Origin: Lachnospiraceae bacterium
GTDB taxonomy: Bacteria; Bacillota; Clostridia; Lachnospirales; Lachnospiraceae
DNA: 37,502 bases
Direction of reading: 5' to 3'
Assembly: GCA_017482485.1 (NCBI GenBank)
Contig: JAFUMV010000111.1
Location: 1-37,502 of the forward strand
In this document: piece after piece, positions 8,167 to 17,513 of the stretch
Numbering within the stretch: the stretch's first letter is position 1
Layout of the letters: each line of letters opens with the position of its first letter
Notes under the pieces: generated by a model
The model's input: only the letters and a program-made list of their open reading frames with translations
The model's database searches: none
What the model was told of the DNA's origin: nothing
Position numbers and translations under genes: made by a program

Positions 8167-8236
8167 TTTGAATAGCGTTGAATTGACAAAGGCGTCAAAG
8201 TACCTGTGAATACAGGTTTCTTTGACGCCTTTTTTA
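8167..8236 (+). promoter_or_regulatory. ANTAR P1-P2 tandem hairpins and attenuator, pyrG leader
   Basis: P2 is TTGAC-AAAGGC-GTCAA (8183-8198): five perfect pairs and the same AAAGGC hexaloop. Directly upstream TTTGA-ATAGCG-TTGAA (8167-8182) can form P1, with two wobble pairs and again A1 and G4 in a six-base loop. P2 overlaps the terminator 5' arm AAAGGCGTCAAAG (8188-8200), which pairs with CTTTGACGCCTTT (8220-8232); an inner CCTGT/ACAGG stem and a T-run to 8236 complete it. This is the best match to the known two-hairpin ANTAR target in the window. Beyond it, at 8240-8275, two more small stems precede the ribosome site. Confidence 0.78.
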
Positions 8237-8317
8237 TACGATAGGAAAGTCCTCCGGACTTCCCATCGCGTAAAACGCGCACTATTTTCACTTTGCAGGG
8301 AACATAAGGAGGAGAGT

Positions 8318-9952
8318 ATGGCAGTAAAATACGTCTTTGTTACAGGCGGCGTAGTGTCCGGCCTGGGAAAAGGAATCACCGCAGCATCGTTGGGCCGTTT
8401 GCTCAAAGCCAGAGGCTATCATGTGACGATGCAGAAGTTTGATCCTTATATCAATGTAGATCCCGGTACGATGAACCCCATACAGCACGGCGAAGTGTTC
8501 GTGACGGATGACGGTACCGAAACGGACCTGGATCTGGGACATTACGAGCGCTTTATCGATGAAAGTCTCGACTTCAATTCAAATGTGACTACCGGTAAGA
8601 TTTACTGGTCTATACTGAATAAGGAGCGCCACGGTGACTACGGCGGCGGTACGGTACAGGTCATCCCTCATATTACCAACGAAATTAAATCCCGTTTTTA
8701 TAAAGAAAAATCGCCGGATGAAATGACAATTTCCATCATTGAGGTGGGCGGCACGGTAGGGGATATCGAAAGTCAGCCGTTTCTGGAAGCCATCCGTCAG
8801 TTTCAGGCGGAAAAAGGAAGAGAAAATGCGATCCTGATTCAGGTGACGCTGATTCCTTACCTGAAAGCTTCCGGTGAAATGAAGACAAAGCCCACTCAGA
8901 TGAGCGTGAAATCCTTACAGAGCATGGGAATCTGGCCCGACATTTTGGTATGTCGTTCCGATTATCCGGTGGACGATAAGATGAAAGAAAAAATTGCACT
9001 GTTTTGTAATGTGAAAAAAGAGCATGTGCTGCAGAATCTGGATGCTCCTTCTTTGTATGAAGTGCCCCTGATGCTGGAAGAAGAGCACCTGGCGCAGGCT
9101 GTTTGTGAATGCCTTCATATTCCCTGTCCGAAACCGGATTTGAGTGACTGGATGGAAATGGTGGACAACCTTCATCATTCCACAAAAACAATTACCATCG
9201 GTCTGGTGGGAAAATATGTGGCGCTCCATGATGCTTATTTAAGCGTTGCAGAAGCGTTAAGACACGGCGGCATTGCCAATCGGACACAGGTGAACATCCG
9301 CTGGATCGATGCGGAGGAATTGATTCCGGAAAATCTGGAAGAATATTTACATGATGTGGACGGTATTTTGGTCCCCGGCGGATTTGGACAGAGAGGTACA
9401 GAAGGAAAGATTCTGGCGATCAGTTATGCCAGAAAGCATAAAATTCCGTTTTTGGGACTGTGCCTGGGCATGCAGCTGGCCATTGTGGAATTTGCCAGAA
9501 ACGTGGCGGGCCTTCCCAAGGCTGCCAGCATAGAACTGGAACCTGATACGCCCGATCCGGTGATTGCGCTGATGCCGGAACAAAACGGTGTGGAAAATCT
9601 GGGCGGTACCTTAAGGCTGGGGGCTTATCCCTGTATAATTAAGGAAGAAAGTCTTGCATATGATTTATATGGAACTGCTCAGATTTCAGAAAGACACAGA
9701 CATCGGTATGAAGTAAACAATGATTATCGAGATATTTTGGAGAAAAACGGCATGGTGCTTTCCGGACTTTCACCGGATGGCCGAATCGTAGAAATGATCG
9801 AGTTAAAAGACCATCCTTTCTTTATCGCCACACAGGCCCATCCGGAATTCAAATCCAGACCAAATCTCGCTCATCCTTTGTTTAAGGGACTGATTAAAGC
9901 CGCAGTCGCGTACGAGGATGCCAGACAGGTCGCTGATCGAAATGTCGTGTAA
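8318..9952 (+). CDS. pyrG: CTP synthase
   Basis: Converts UTP to CTP with glutamine as amino donor. The 544-aa protein has an N-terminal synthetase domain ([18 protein letters not shown]-loop near residues 8-24; [11 protein letters not shown]) to about 270 and a C-terminal class I glutaminase (PGGFGQRG, then GLCLGMQLA with the catalytic Cys, and a late His-Pro-Glu in [10 protein letters not shown]). I chose ATG 8318 because AGGAGGAGAG lies at ideal distance and the protein then begins [11 protein letters not shown] like its family; an upstream in-frame extension is not family-like. It heads a rightward operon with gltB 23 bp downstream. Leader attenuation in Bacillus pyrG uses CTP-driven slippage at a G-run; this leader has a different architecture, the ANTAR-type hairpins. 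Confidence 0.97.
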   Translation: MAVKYVFVTGGVVSGLGKGITAASLGRLLKARGYHVTMQKFDPYINVDPGTMNPIQHGEVFVTDDGTETDLDLGHYERFIDESLDFNSNVTTGKIYWSILNKERHGDYGGGTVQVIPHITNEIKSRFYKEKSPDEMTISIIEVGGTVGDIESQPFLEAIRQFQAEKGRENAILIQVTLIPYLKASGEMKTKPTQMSVKSLQSMGIWPDILVCRSDYPVDDKMKEKIALFCNVKKEHVLQNLDAPSLYEVPLMLEEEHLAQAVCECLHIPCPKPDLSDWMEMVDNLHHSTKTITIGLVGKYVALHDAYLSVAEALRHGGIANRTQVNIRWIDAEELIPENLEEYLHDVDGILVPGGFGQRGTEGKILAISYARKHKIPFLGLCLGMQLAIVEFARNVAGLPKAASIELEPDTPDPVIALMPEQNGVENLGGTLRLGAYPCIIKEESLAYDLYGTAQISERHRHRYEVNNDYRDILEKNGMVLSGLSPDGRIVEMIELKDHPFFIATQAHPEFKSRPNLAHPLFKGLIKAAVAYEDARQVADRNVV

Positions 9953-9975
9953 GACGGCAGGAAAAGAGGAAAGAT

Positions 9976-12900
9976 ATGAGCCAGACACAAATGCAGCAAA
10001 TGAAAGAACAGGGACTTTACAGCCCCACTTTTGAACATGACAACTGCGGTATCGGTGCCGTAGTGAATATAAAAGGAAAAAAGAGCCATCAGATCGTGGC
10101 CGATGCACTCAAAATCGTGGAAAATCTGGAGCACCGCGCCGGCAAGGATGCGGAAGGAAAAACCGGTGACGGTGTTGGTATTCTGACCCAGATTTCCCAT
10201 TGTTTTTTCAAAAAGGTGTGTGCCCAGAGCGGGATTTTGATCGGAGAAGAAAGAGAATACGGTATCGGTATGTTTTTCTTCCCGCAAAATGAGTTAAAAC
10301 GCAGCCAGGCCAAAAAGATGTTTGAAATCATCGTGGAAAAAGAAGGCATGGAATTTTTGGGATGGAGAGATGTGCCTACAGCGCCTCAGGTTCTTGGCCA
10401 TAAAGCCAGAGAGTGTATGCCTGTGATCTGTCAGGGCTTTGTGAAAAAGCCTGAATCCGTGGAAAAAGGTCTGGATTTTGACCGCAAGCTCTATGTGGTT
10501 CGTCGGGTATTTGAACAGAGCAATGACAACACCTATGTGCCCTCTCTTTCCAGCAGAACAATTGTATATAAAGGTATGTTTTTGGTGGATCAGCTGCGCA
10601 CTTTCTTTTTGGACCTGCAGGATGCTGATTACGATTCCGCAATCGCCATTGTGCACTCCCGTTTTTCCACCAACACAAATCCCAGCTGGGAGCGCGCTCA
10701 TCCGAACCGTTTCATCGTGCATAACGGCGAAATTAACACCATCAAGGGCAATGCGGATAAGATGCTGGCCCGGGAAGAAACCATGTCCGCAACAAAGCTG
10801 TCCGCAGACGATATGACAAAGGTGCTGCCCGTGGTGAACACCAATGGATCTGACTCTGCCATGCTGGATAACACGCTGGAATTTCTGGTGATGAGCGGCA
10901 TGGAACTGCCTCTGGCGGTAATGATCACCATTCCGGAGCCCTGGGCGCACAACGATACCATCTCCCAGGAAGGACGCGATTTTTATCAGTATTACGCAAC
11001 CATGATGGAACCCTGGGACGGCCCTGCCTCCATTCTGTTTTCCGACGGCGATCTGATGGGGGCTGTGCTGGACAGAAACGGTCTGCGTCCTTCCCGCTAC
11101 TATATCATGGATGATGACAGGCTGATTCTTTCCTCTGAAGTAGGGGTGCTGGATTTGCCTGCGGATCACATTTTGAAAAAGGAACGTCTTCATCCCGGAA
11201 AAATGCTGCTTGTCAATACCGTAAAAGGCTGCGTGCTTTCCGATGAAGAAATCAAAGAATCTTATGCGGACAAAGAGCCCTACGGCGAGTGGCTGGATTC
11301 CAACCTGGTGGAACTGGGCGACCTGAAAATCCCCAACGAAAAGATTCCTTCTTTTACAAAAGAGCAGCGTGCCCGTCAGCAGAAAGCTTTCGGCTATGCG
11401 TATGAAGAATACAGAAACTCCATCTATACCATGGCATTAAACGGCACCGAACAGATCGGCGCCATGGGCGTGGATACGCCGATTGCGGTATTGTCCAAGG
11501 AATATCAGCCGCTGTTTTATTACTTCAAACAGCTGTTTGCACAGGTAACCAATCCGCCGATCGATGCGGTTCGTGAAAAAATCGTAACTTCCACCACCGT
11601 ATATGTGGGTAAGAACGGTAATCTCCTGGAAGAAAGACCTGAAAACTGTCAGGTATTAAAAATCAACAATCCGATCCTCACCGATCTGGATCTGTTAAAA
11701 ATCAAAACCATGAAAAAGCCCGGTTTCAAGGTGGCTGTGGTGCCGATTATTTTCTACAAGAGCACACCTATGGAGAGAGTGCTGGACCATCTGTTTGTGG
11801 AAGTTGACAAGGCCTACAGAGACGGTGCCAATATCCTGGTGCTTTCCGACAGAGGGGTGGATGAAAATCACGTTGCAATCCCTTCCCTGCTGGCAGTTTC
11901 CGCAGTGCATAAGCACCTGGTACAGACGAAAAAATGTACCGCCCTTTCCATCATTCTGGAATCCGGCGAACCCCGTGAAGTGCACCATTTTGCTGCGCTT
12001 CTGGGATATGGCGCCAGCGCGGTGAATCCTTATCTGGCCCATTCTACCATCGCAGAACTGGTGGAGGACGGTCTTTTGAACAAAGACTATTATGCCGCAG
12101 TGGAAGACTATGACCATGCCATTTTGCAGGGCATTGTAAAAATTGCTTCCAAGATGGGGATTTCCACCATTCAGTCTTATCAGGGCAGCAAAATCTTTGA
12201 GGCAATCGGCATTTCCAAAGAAGTGATTGATCAATACTTCCCCGGCACGGTCAGCCGGGTGGGGGGCATTACCTTAAAGGACATCGCAGCACAGACAGAT
12301 GCCCAGCATTCCAGGGCTTTTGATCCGCTGGGCTTGGCCACCGATCTGACCCTGTCCTCCTTTGGCCGTCACAAAATGCGCAGTCAGGGTGAGGAACACC
12401 GATACAATCCGCAGACCATTCACCTTCTGCAGCAGGCAACAAGAGAGGGCGATTACGAAAAATTCAAAGAGTATACGAAGCTCATTGACGGAGAAAATAC
12501 AGGTTATTTAAGAAGCCTGATGGATTTTAACTATCCGGAAGAAGGGGTGGCGCTTGATGAAGTGGAAAGCGTGGAATCCATTGTAAAACGCTTCAAAACC
12601 GGCGCTATGTCCTATGGTTCCATTTCCGAAGAAGCCCATGAGGCCCTGGCGATTGCCATGAATCACCTTCACGGCAAGTCCAACAGCGGTGAAGGCGGTG
12701 AAAGCGATGAACGTCTGGAATCGGCGGGCACAGACCATGACAGAAGCTCCGCCATCAAGCAGGTGGCGAGCGGACGTTTCGGCGTGACCAGCCGCTATCT
12801 GGTGAGCGCAAAGGAAATTCAGATCAAAATGGCACAGGGCGCAAAGCCCGGAGAAGGCGGACATCTGCCCGCGAAAAAGGTATACCCCTGGATCGCCAAA

Positions 12901-14541
12901 ACCCGTCACTCCACACCCGGCGTGAGCCTGATTTCCCCTCCACCGCATCATGATATCTATTCCATCGAAGATCTGGCACAGCTGATCTACGATTTGAAAA
13001 ATGCAAATAAATATGCACGTATTTCCGTGAAACTGGTTTCGGAAGCCGGTGTGGGCACCGTCGCTGCCGGCGTGGCAAAGGCGGGCGCACAGGTGGTACT
13101 GATTTCCGGCTATGACGGCGGGACCGGCGCAGCGCCTTTAAGCTCCATCCACAATGCAGGGCTTCCCTGGGAGCTTGGACTTGCGGAAACCCATCAGACA
13201 CTGCTGGCAAACGGCTTAAGAAATCGCGTCATGATCGAGACAGACGGTAAGCTCATGAGCGGCCGTGATGTGGCGATTGCTGCACTTTTGGGCGCGGAAG
13301 AATTTGGATTTGCCACTGCTCCCCTGGTAACCTTAGGCTGTGTGATGATGCGTGTCTGCAACCTGGATACCTGCCCCATGGGCATTGCAACCCAGAATCC
13401 GGAGCTGAGAAAGCGCTTTATCGGTAAGCCCGAATATGTGGAAAACTTCATGATTTTCATCGCGAAACAGCTTCGGGAATATATGGCAAAACTGGGTGTG
13501 CGCACTGTGGATGAAATGGTTGGCCGCACGGATCTGTTAAAGAAAAAAGAAGGTCTGACCGGACGGGATGCTAAGGTGGATTTGAGCCGCATTTTAACCG
13601 GTGCGCCTGTGGCGGACAGAAAATTAAGCGTCTTTGATCCTGCAAGCGTATATGACTTTAAACTGGAAACCACAAAAGATGAAGCGGTTCTTTTAAAGAA
13701 AAAGGATTTGCAGAATGCCATTGCAAACGGTACCAAGAAAGAATTCAGCGTGAAACTGACCAATATCGACAGAACCTTCGGAACCCTGCTTGGTGCAGAG
13801 ATCACCAGAAAGCATCCGGAAGGTCTGCCGACAGACACCATCAGGATTAACTGCGAGGGTGCCGGCGGACAGAGCTTCGGCGCATTTTTGCCCAAAGGAC
13901 TGACACTTTCTCTGTGCGGCGATTCCAACGATTACTTTGGCAAAGGCTTATCCGGCGGCAAGCTGGTGGTTTATGCGCCTGAAAATGCAAAATTTGTGCC
14001 TCATGAAAACATTATTATCGGCAACGTTGCACTCTATGGTGCGACAAGCGGCGAAGCTTATATTGCAGGTGTGGCAGGCGAACGTTTCTGCGTGAGAAAC
14101 TCCGGCGCCACCGCAGTGGTGGAAGGTGTCGGCGAGCATGGCTGTGAATACATGACCGGCGGCCGTGCAGTCGTTTTAGGTCCTACAGGAAAGAACTTCG
14201 CAGCCGGCATGAGCGGAGGCGTGGCCTATGTGCTGGATGAGAAAAACTGCCTGTACCGCAACCTGAACAAGGAAATGGTACTGATGGAAAAGGTGGAAAC
14301 CAAGTTCGATCAGGAAGAATTAAGGAGCATGATCGAAGCCCATGTGGCAAATACAGGCTCTGTAAAAGGTAAGGAAGTGCTGGAAAATTTCAAAGAATAT
14401 CTGCCGAAGTTTAAAAAGATTATTCCCGGGGATTATAAGAAACTGATGCAGCTGTCTTCTCAGTTTGAAGAACAGGGCATGAGCAGAGAAGAAGCGCAGA
14501 TTGAAGCATTTTATGCGAGCACAGCCGGAGGGAAAGAGTAA
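9976..14541 (+). CDS. gltB: Glutamate synthase large subunit (GOGAT alpha)
   Basis: Transfers the glutamine amide to 2-oxoglutarate, giving two glutamates. Length 1521 aa, normal for the alpha chain. A 23-residue propeptide precedes the nucleophile Cys24 (DNCGIGAVV). Order: glutaminase domain (about 24-420, with HSRFSTNTNPSW and HNGEINT), central domain, FMN/synthase domain (about 790-1180, GEGGESDERL, KPGEGGHLPAKKV, GYDGGTGAAPL) and the 3Fe-4S cysteine cluster (CNLDTCPMGIA, about 1130-1142), then the right-handed beta-helix domain with Gly-rich repeats (about 1230-1480). The gene follows pyrG by 23 bp and its stop overlaps the gltD start (TAATG), implying translational coupling. Confidence 0.97.
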   Translation: MSQTQMQQMKEQGLYSPTFEHDNCGIGAVVNIKGKKSHQIVADALKIVENLEHRAGKDAEGKTGDGVGILTQISHCFFKKVCAQSGILIGEEREYGIGMFFFPQNELKRSQAKKMFEIIVEKEGMEFLGWRDVPTAPQVLGHKARECMPVICQGFVKKPESVEKGLDFDRKLYVVRRVFEQSNDNTYVPSLSSRTIVYKGMFLVDQLRTFFLDLQDADYDSAIAIVHSRFSTNTNPSWERAHPNRFIVHNGEINTIKGNADKMLAREETMSATKLSADDMTKVLPVVNTNGSDSAMLDNTLEFLVMSGMELPLAVMITIPEPWAHNDTISQEGRDFYQYYATMMEPWDGPASILFSDGDLMGAVLDRNGLRPSRYYIMDDDRLILSSEVGVLDLPADHILKKERLHPGKMLLVNTVKGCVLSDEEIKESYADKEPYGEWLDSNLVELGDLKIPNEKIPSFTKEQRARQQKAFGYAYEEYRNSIYTMALNGTEQIGAMGVDTPIAVLSKEYQPLFYYFKQLFAQVTNPPIDAVREKIVTSTTVYVGKNGNLLEERPENCQVLKINNPILTDLDLLKIKTMKKPGFKVAVVPIIFYKSTPMERVLDHLFVEVDKAYRDGANILVLSDRGVDENHVAIPSLLAVSAVHKHLVQTKKCTALSIILESGEPREVHHFAALLGYGASAVNPYLAHSTIAELVEDGLLNKDYYAAVEDYDHAILQGIVKIASKMGISTIQSYQGSKIFEAIGISKEVIDQYFPGTVSRVGGITLKDIAAQTDAQHSRAFDPLGLATDLTLSSFGRHKMRSQGEEHRYNPQTIHLLQQATREGDYEKFKEYTKLIDGENTGYLRSLMDFNYPEEGVALDEVESVESIVKRFKTGAMSYGSISEEAHEALAIAMNHLHGKSNSGEGGESDERLESAGTDHDRSSAIKQVASGRFGVTSRYLVSAKEIQIKMAQGAKPGEGGHLPAKKVYPWIAKTRHSTPGVSLISPPPHHDIYSIEDLAQLIYDLKNANKYARISVKLVSEAGVGTVAAGVAKAGAQVVLISGYDGGTGAAPLSSIHNAGLPWELGLAETHQTLLANGLRNRVMIETDGKLMSGRDVAIAALLGAEEFGFATAPLVTLGCVMMRVCNLDTCPMGIATQNPELRKRFIGKPEYVENFMIFIAKQLREYMAKLGVRTVDEMVGRTDLLKKKEGLTGRDAKVDLSRILTGAPVADRKLSVFDPASVYDFKLETTKDEAVLLKKKDLQNAIANGTKKEFSVKLTNIDRTFGTLLGAEITRKHPEGLPTDTIRINCEGAGGQSFGAFLPKGLTLSLCGDSNDYFGKGLSGGKLVVYAPENAKFVPHENIIIGNVALYGATSGEAYIAGVAGERFCVRNSGATAVVEGVGEHGCEYMTGGRAVVLGPTGKNFAAGMSGGVAYVLDEKNCLYRNLNKEMVLMEKVETKFDQEELRSMIEAHVANTGSVKGKEVLENFKEYLPKFKKIIPGDYKKLMQLSSQFEEQGMSREEAQIEAFYASTAGGKE

Positions 14542-16025
14542 TGGGAAAACCGACAGGATTTTTAGAATATGAACGTCAGTGCGGCCCTGTTGTGGCACCT
14601 GCTGACAGAATCAGAGATTTTAAGGAATTTCATAAAGAACTGCCCCTGGAAGAGCAGCGACTTCAGGGGGCGCGCTGCATGGAATGCGGCGTGCCCTTCT
14701 GCCAGGCGGGCGTGATGATTGCCGGCATGGCTTCCGGATGTCCCCTTCATAATCTGGTTCCGGAAATCAATGATCTGGTGTATCACGGAAACTGGGAGCA
14801 GGCATATGTGCGTCTGTCAAAGACTCACTGCTTCCCGGAATTTACGTCCAGAGTCTGTCCGGCTCTGTGTGAGGCAGCCTGCACCTGCGGCCTGCATTCC
14901 GCACCGGTGAGCACAAAGGAAAATGAGAGGGCAGTCATTGAATATGCTTATGCCAACGGTCTGGTGAAGGCGGATGCGCCCAAAGTCCGCACCGGTAAAA
15001 AAGTTGCAGTCATCGGAAGCGGTCCCGCAGGACTGGCAGCGGCACAGCAGCTGAATCGCCGGGGACACAGCGTGACCGTCTATGAAAGAAGCGACAGACC
15101 GGGCGGCCTGCTTCGTTACGGCATTCCCAATATGAAGCTGGAAAAAAGCGTTATTGACAGAAGAATCAAACTGATGGAGGAATCCGGCATCAAATTTGTC
15201 TGCAATGTAAATGTAGGAAAGGATATCACCGGAAAAGAACTGTTAAAACAGTATGACCGTGTTGTTCTGGCCTGCGGCGCTTCCAATCCCAGAGATATCA
15301 AAGTGCCCGGAAGAGAAGCAAAAGGTATTCGTTTTGCGGTGGATTTTTTATCGGAAGTGACAAAAACGCTTCTGGACAGCGATTTTACAAAGATTCCCTA
15401 TGAACTGGCAAAGGGCAAAAATGTGCTGGTCATCGGCGGCGGTGATACCGGCAATGACTGTGTGGGCACGGCGATTCGTCTTGGGGCAGCCAGTGTAACT
15501 CAGCTGGAAATGATGCCCAAACCGCCGGAATGCAGAGCACAGAGCAATCCCTGGCCCGAATGGCCCAAGGTGTTAAAAACCGATTACGGCCAGGAAGAGG
15601 CCATCGATCAGTTTGGCCATGATCCCCGCATTTATCAGACAACTGTGACGGAATTTAAGAAGAACAAAGACGGCAATGTGTGTGCAGCCAAAATCGTGAG
15701 CCTGACCCCCAAAAAGGATGAAAAGACCGGAAGAATGAATATGGTGCCGGTGGAAGGTACCGAAAAGGAAATTCCTGTCGATCTGGTGCTGATTGCAGCG
15801 GGATTTCTCGGATCAGAGGTTTACGTGCCGGACAGTTTTGGTGTAAAATGTAATGGCAGAACCAACGTGGACACAAAAAGCGGTGAATATCAGACAAGCG
15901 CAGAGCGCGTTTTTACCGCCGGCGACATGCACAGAGGGCAGTCCCTTGTGGTCTGGGCCATTGCGGAAGGCAGAGCGGCTGCAAAAGCGGTGGATGAATC
16001 CCTGATGGGCTACTCCGAACTGTAA
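14541..16025 (+). CDS. gltD: Glutamate synthase small subunit (GOGAT beta)
   Basis: NAD(P)H-dependent FAD/Fe-S partner that feeds electrons to GltB. The 494-aa chain starts with a ferredoxin-like cysteine region (Cys46, 49, 54, 67 in CMECGVPFCQ and GCPLHN; Cys106, 110, 114, 116 in CPALCEAACTC), then a FAD-binding motif GSGPAGLAAAQQL (about 157-169), a second dinucleotide fold GGGDTGNDCVGTAIRLGA (about 304-321), and a C-terminal FAD segment ending TAGDMHRGQSLVVWAI. It overlaps the gltB stop by one base. A 148-bp gap follows before glnA; it contains no clear promoter or terminator, so read-through into glnA is possible. Confidence 0.97.
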   Translation: MGKPTGFLEYERQCGPVVAPADRIRDFKEFHKELPLEEQRLQGARCMECGVPFCQAGVMIAGMASGCPLHNLVPEINDLVYHGNWEQAYVRLSKTHCFPEFTSRVCPALCEAACTCGLHSAPVSTKENERAVIEYAYANGLVKADAPKVRTGKKVAVIGSGPAGLAAAQQLNRRGHSVTVYERSDRPGGLLRYGIPNMKLEKSVIDRRIKLMEESGIKFVCNVNVGKDITGKELLKQYDRVVLACGASNPRDIKVPGREAKGIRFAVDFLSEVTKTLLDSDFTKIPYELAKGKNVLVIGGGDTGNDCVGTAIRLGAASVTQLEMMPKPPECRAQSNPWPEWPKVLKTDYGQEEAIDQFGHDPRIYQTTVTEFKKNKDGNVCAAKIVSLTPKKDEKTGRMNMVPVEGTEKEIPVDLVLIAAGFLGSEVYVPDSFGVKCNGRTNVDTKSGEYQTSAERVFTAGDMHRGQSLVVWAIAEGRAAAKAVDESLMGYSEL

Positions 16026-16173
16026 TGCATGCACTGCAGCGGTTCTGAGCCGTTGTCTGGCAATAAGAAAAGAAAAAGGAGGCAGGCTGTCTTTTTGGGC
16101 TGACCTTCGCATAAAATGATGCGGAGGAAAGCAAAGAGCGATGGTCCTGCCTTATTCCGAGGGAGAGTTATTC

Positions 16174-17499
16174 ATGAGAACAAAAGCTGAAATTTTAAAT
16201 CTGGTGGAAGAGGAAGATGTGGAATTTATCCGCCTGCAGTTTACGGATATGTTCGGCACATTGAAAAATGTGGCAGTCACAGCAAGCCAGCTGGAACAGG
16301 TGATCAACAAAAAATATGTATTTGACGGTTCCTCCATGTATGGAAACCTGCGCAGGGGCGAAGAAGATATGTTTTTATGTCCCGATCTGGACACCTTTGT
16401 GATTCTGCCATGGCGGCCTCAGCAGGGAAAGGTTGCCAGACTGTTATGCGATGTATGCAGAGCCGACGGCACTCCACTTGCTGTTAGTTCCCGCGAAATT
16501 TTAAGAAAAACGGTGAAAAAGGCGGATGATCTGGGATATACATTTTATGTGGATCCGGAATGCGAATTCTTTTTATTTCATACAGATGAAAATGGGATTC
16601 CCACGACCGTGACCCATGATGAAGCGGGATACATGGACAACAGCCCGCTGTATCTGGGAGAGAATGCCAGAAGAGAGATTGTGCTGACGCTGGAAGAGAT
16701 GGGATTTGAAATCGAATCATCTCATCACGAAGGTGCACCGGCACAGCATGAGATTGATTTTGTTTATGCAGAGGCGATGGAAACCGCCGATAAGATCGTT
16801 ACCTTTAAAAATGCGGTGCGCTCCACCGCAAAGAGATTCGGACTGCACGCTACCTTTATGCCCAAGCCCAGAGCCGGTGCGGCAGGTTCCGGTATGCATC
16901 TGAACATCTCTCTTTTTAAAGACGGAAAAAATCTGTTTTCTGATCCCGAAAGTCCGGATGGATTAAGCCAGGAAGCAAAATGGTTTATGGGCGGCGTGAT
17001 GGCACATGCAAGAGCGATGTGCGCTGTGACAAACCCCCTTGTCAACTCCTACAAGAGATTAAATTCCGGCTTTGAAGCGCCCAGAGATATCATCTGGACC
17101 ACGAGAAATCAGAATACGCTGATTCGTGTGCCCGTTCTTCGGCAGGAGGATACAAGAATCGAACTGCGTTTCCCGGATCCTGCCTCCAATCCTTATCTGA
17201 CGCTGACAGTATGCCTTGCGGCAGGACTGGACGGCATTGAGAGAAAAATTGATCCCGGTGCAGAAGCGGCATTCCGCTTTGAAGAGCGCACACAGGAGGA
17301 AAAGACACTGGCGGGCATTGCACATCTGCCGGAAACCCTCTATGAAGCCGTTTCTATCATGGAACAGGATTCCTTTATGAAAAATGTGCTCGGAGGAGAT
17401 TTCGTGCAGCTTTATACCAATGCAAAAAAAGCGGAGTGGAACGAGTACATGTCCCAGGTTTCTGAATGGGAAGTTGAGAAATATCTGTATCGCACCTGA
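16174..17499 (+). CDS. glnA: Glutamine synthetase type I
   Basis: ATP-dependent glutamine synthesis, GSI class, 441 aa from ATG 16174. That start is preferred because GGGAG lies just upstream and the protein begins MRTKAEILNLVEEEDV, like GSI-alpha enzymes; an earlier ATG would add 11 unlike residues. Motifs: FDGSSMYG, DPECEFFLF (metal ligands), SSHHEGAPAQHEIDF, GSGMHLNISLF, NPLVNSYKRLNSGFEAP and ELRFPDPASNPYL. The length and lack of the adenylylation-loop insertion point to the GSI-alpha (Bacillus/Clostridium) type. It is followed 14 bp later by the ANTAR gene. Upstream, CGCAT-AAAATG-ATGCG (16108-16123) is a hexaloop hairpin without the required G at position 4. Confidence 0.95.
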   Translation: MRTKAEILNLVEEEDVEFIRLQFTDMFGTLKNVAVTASQLEQVINKKYVFDGSSMYGNLRRGEEDMFLCPDLDTFVILPWRPQQGKVARLLCDVCRADGTPLAVSSREILRKTVKKADDLGYTFYVDPECEFFLFHTDENGIPTTVTHDEAGYMDNSPLYLGENARREIVLTLEEMGFEIESSHHEGAPAQHEIDFVYAEAMETADKIVTFKNAVRSTAKRFGLHATFMPKPRAGAAGSGMHLNISLFKDGKNLFSDPESPDGLSQEAKWFMGGVMAHARAMCAVTNPLVNSYKRLNSGFEAPRDIIWTTRNQNTLIRVPVLRQEDTRIELRFPDPASNPYLTLTVCLAAGLDGIERKIDPGAEAAFRFEERTQEEKTLAGIAHLPETLYEAVSIMEQDSFMKNVLGGDFVQLYTNAKKAEWNEYMSQVSEWEVEKYLYRT

Positions 17500-17513
17500 A
17501 TTGGGGGGCTTAT

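Noticed and set aside
4056-8236. Glutamine riboswitch (glnA or downstream-peptide motif)
   Set aside because: Those are three-way-junction aptamers of cyanobacteria and marine phages; the leaders here are simple hairpins with a constant hexaloop.
8147-8317. CTP-dependent slippage attenuation of pyrG as in Bacillus
   Set aside because: There is no GGG start followed by the matching pyrimidine antiterminator; the predicted start region is A/C-rich and the leader carries ANTAR-type hairpins.
16108-16123. CGCAT-AAAATG-ATGCG hairpin before glnA as a fifth ANTAR site
   Set aside because: Six-base loop with A1 but A instead of G at position 4, and no terminator follows, so it was not counted.
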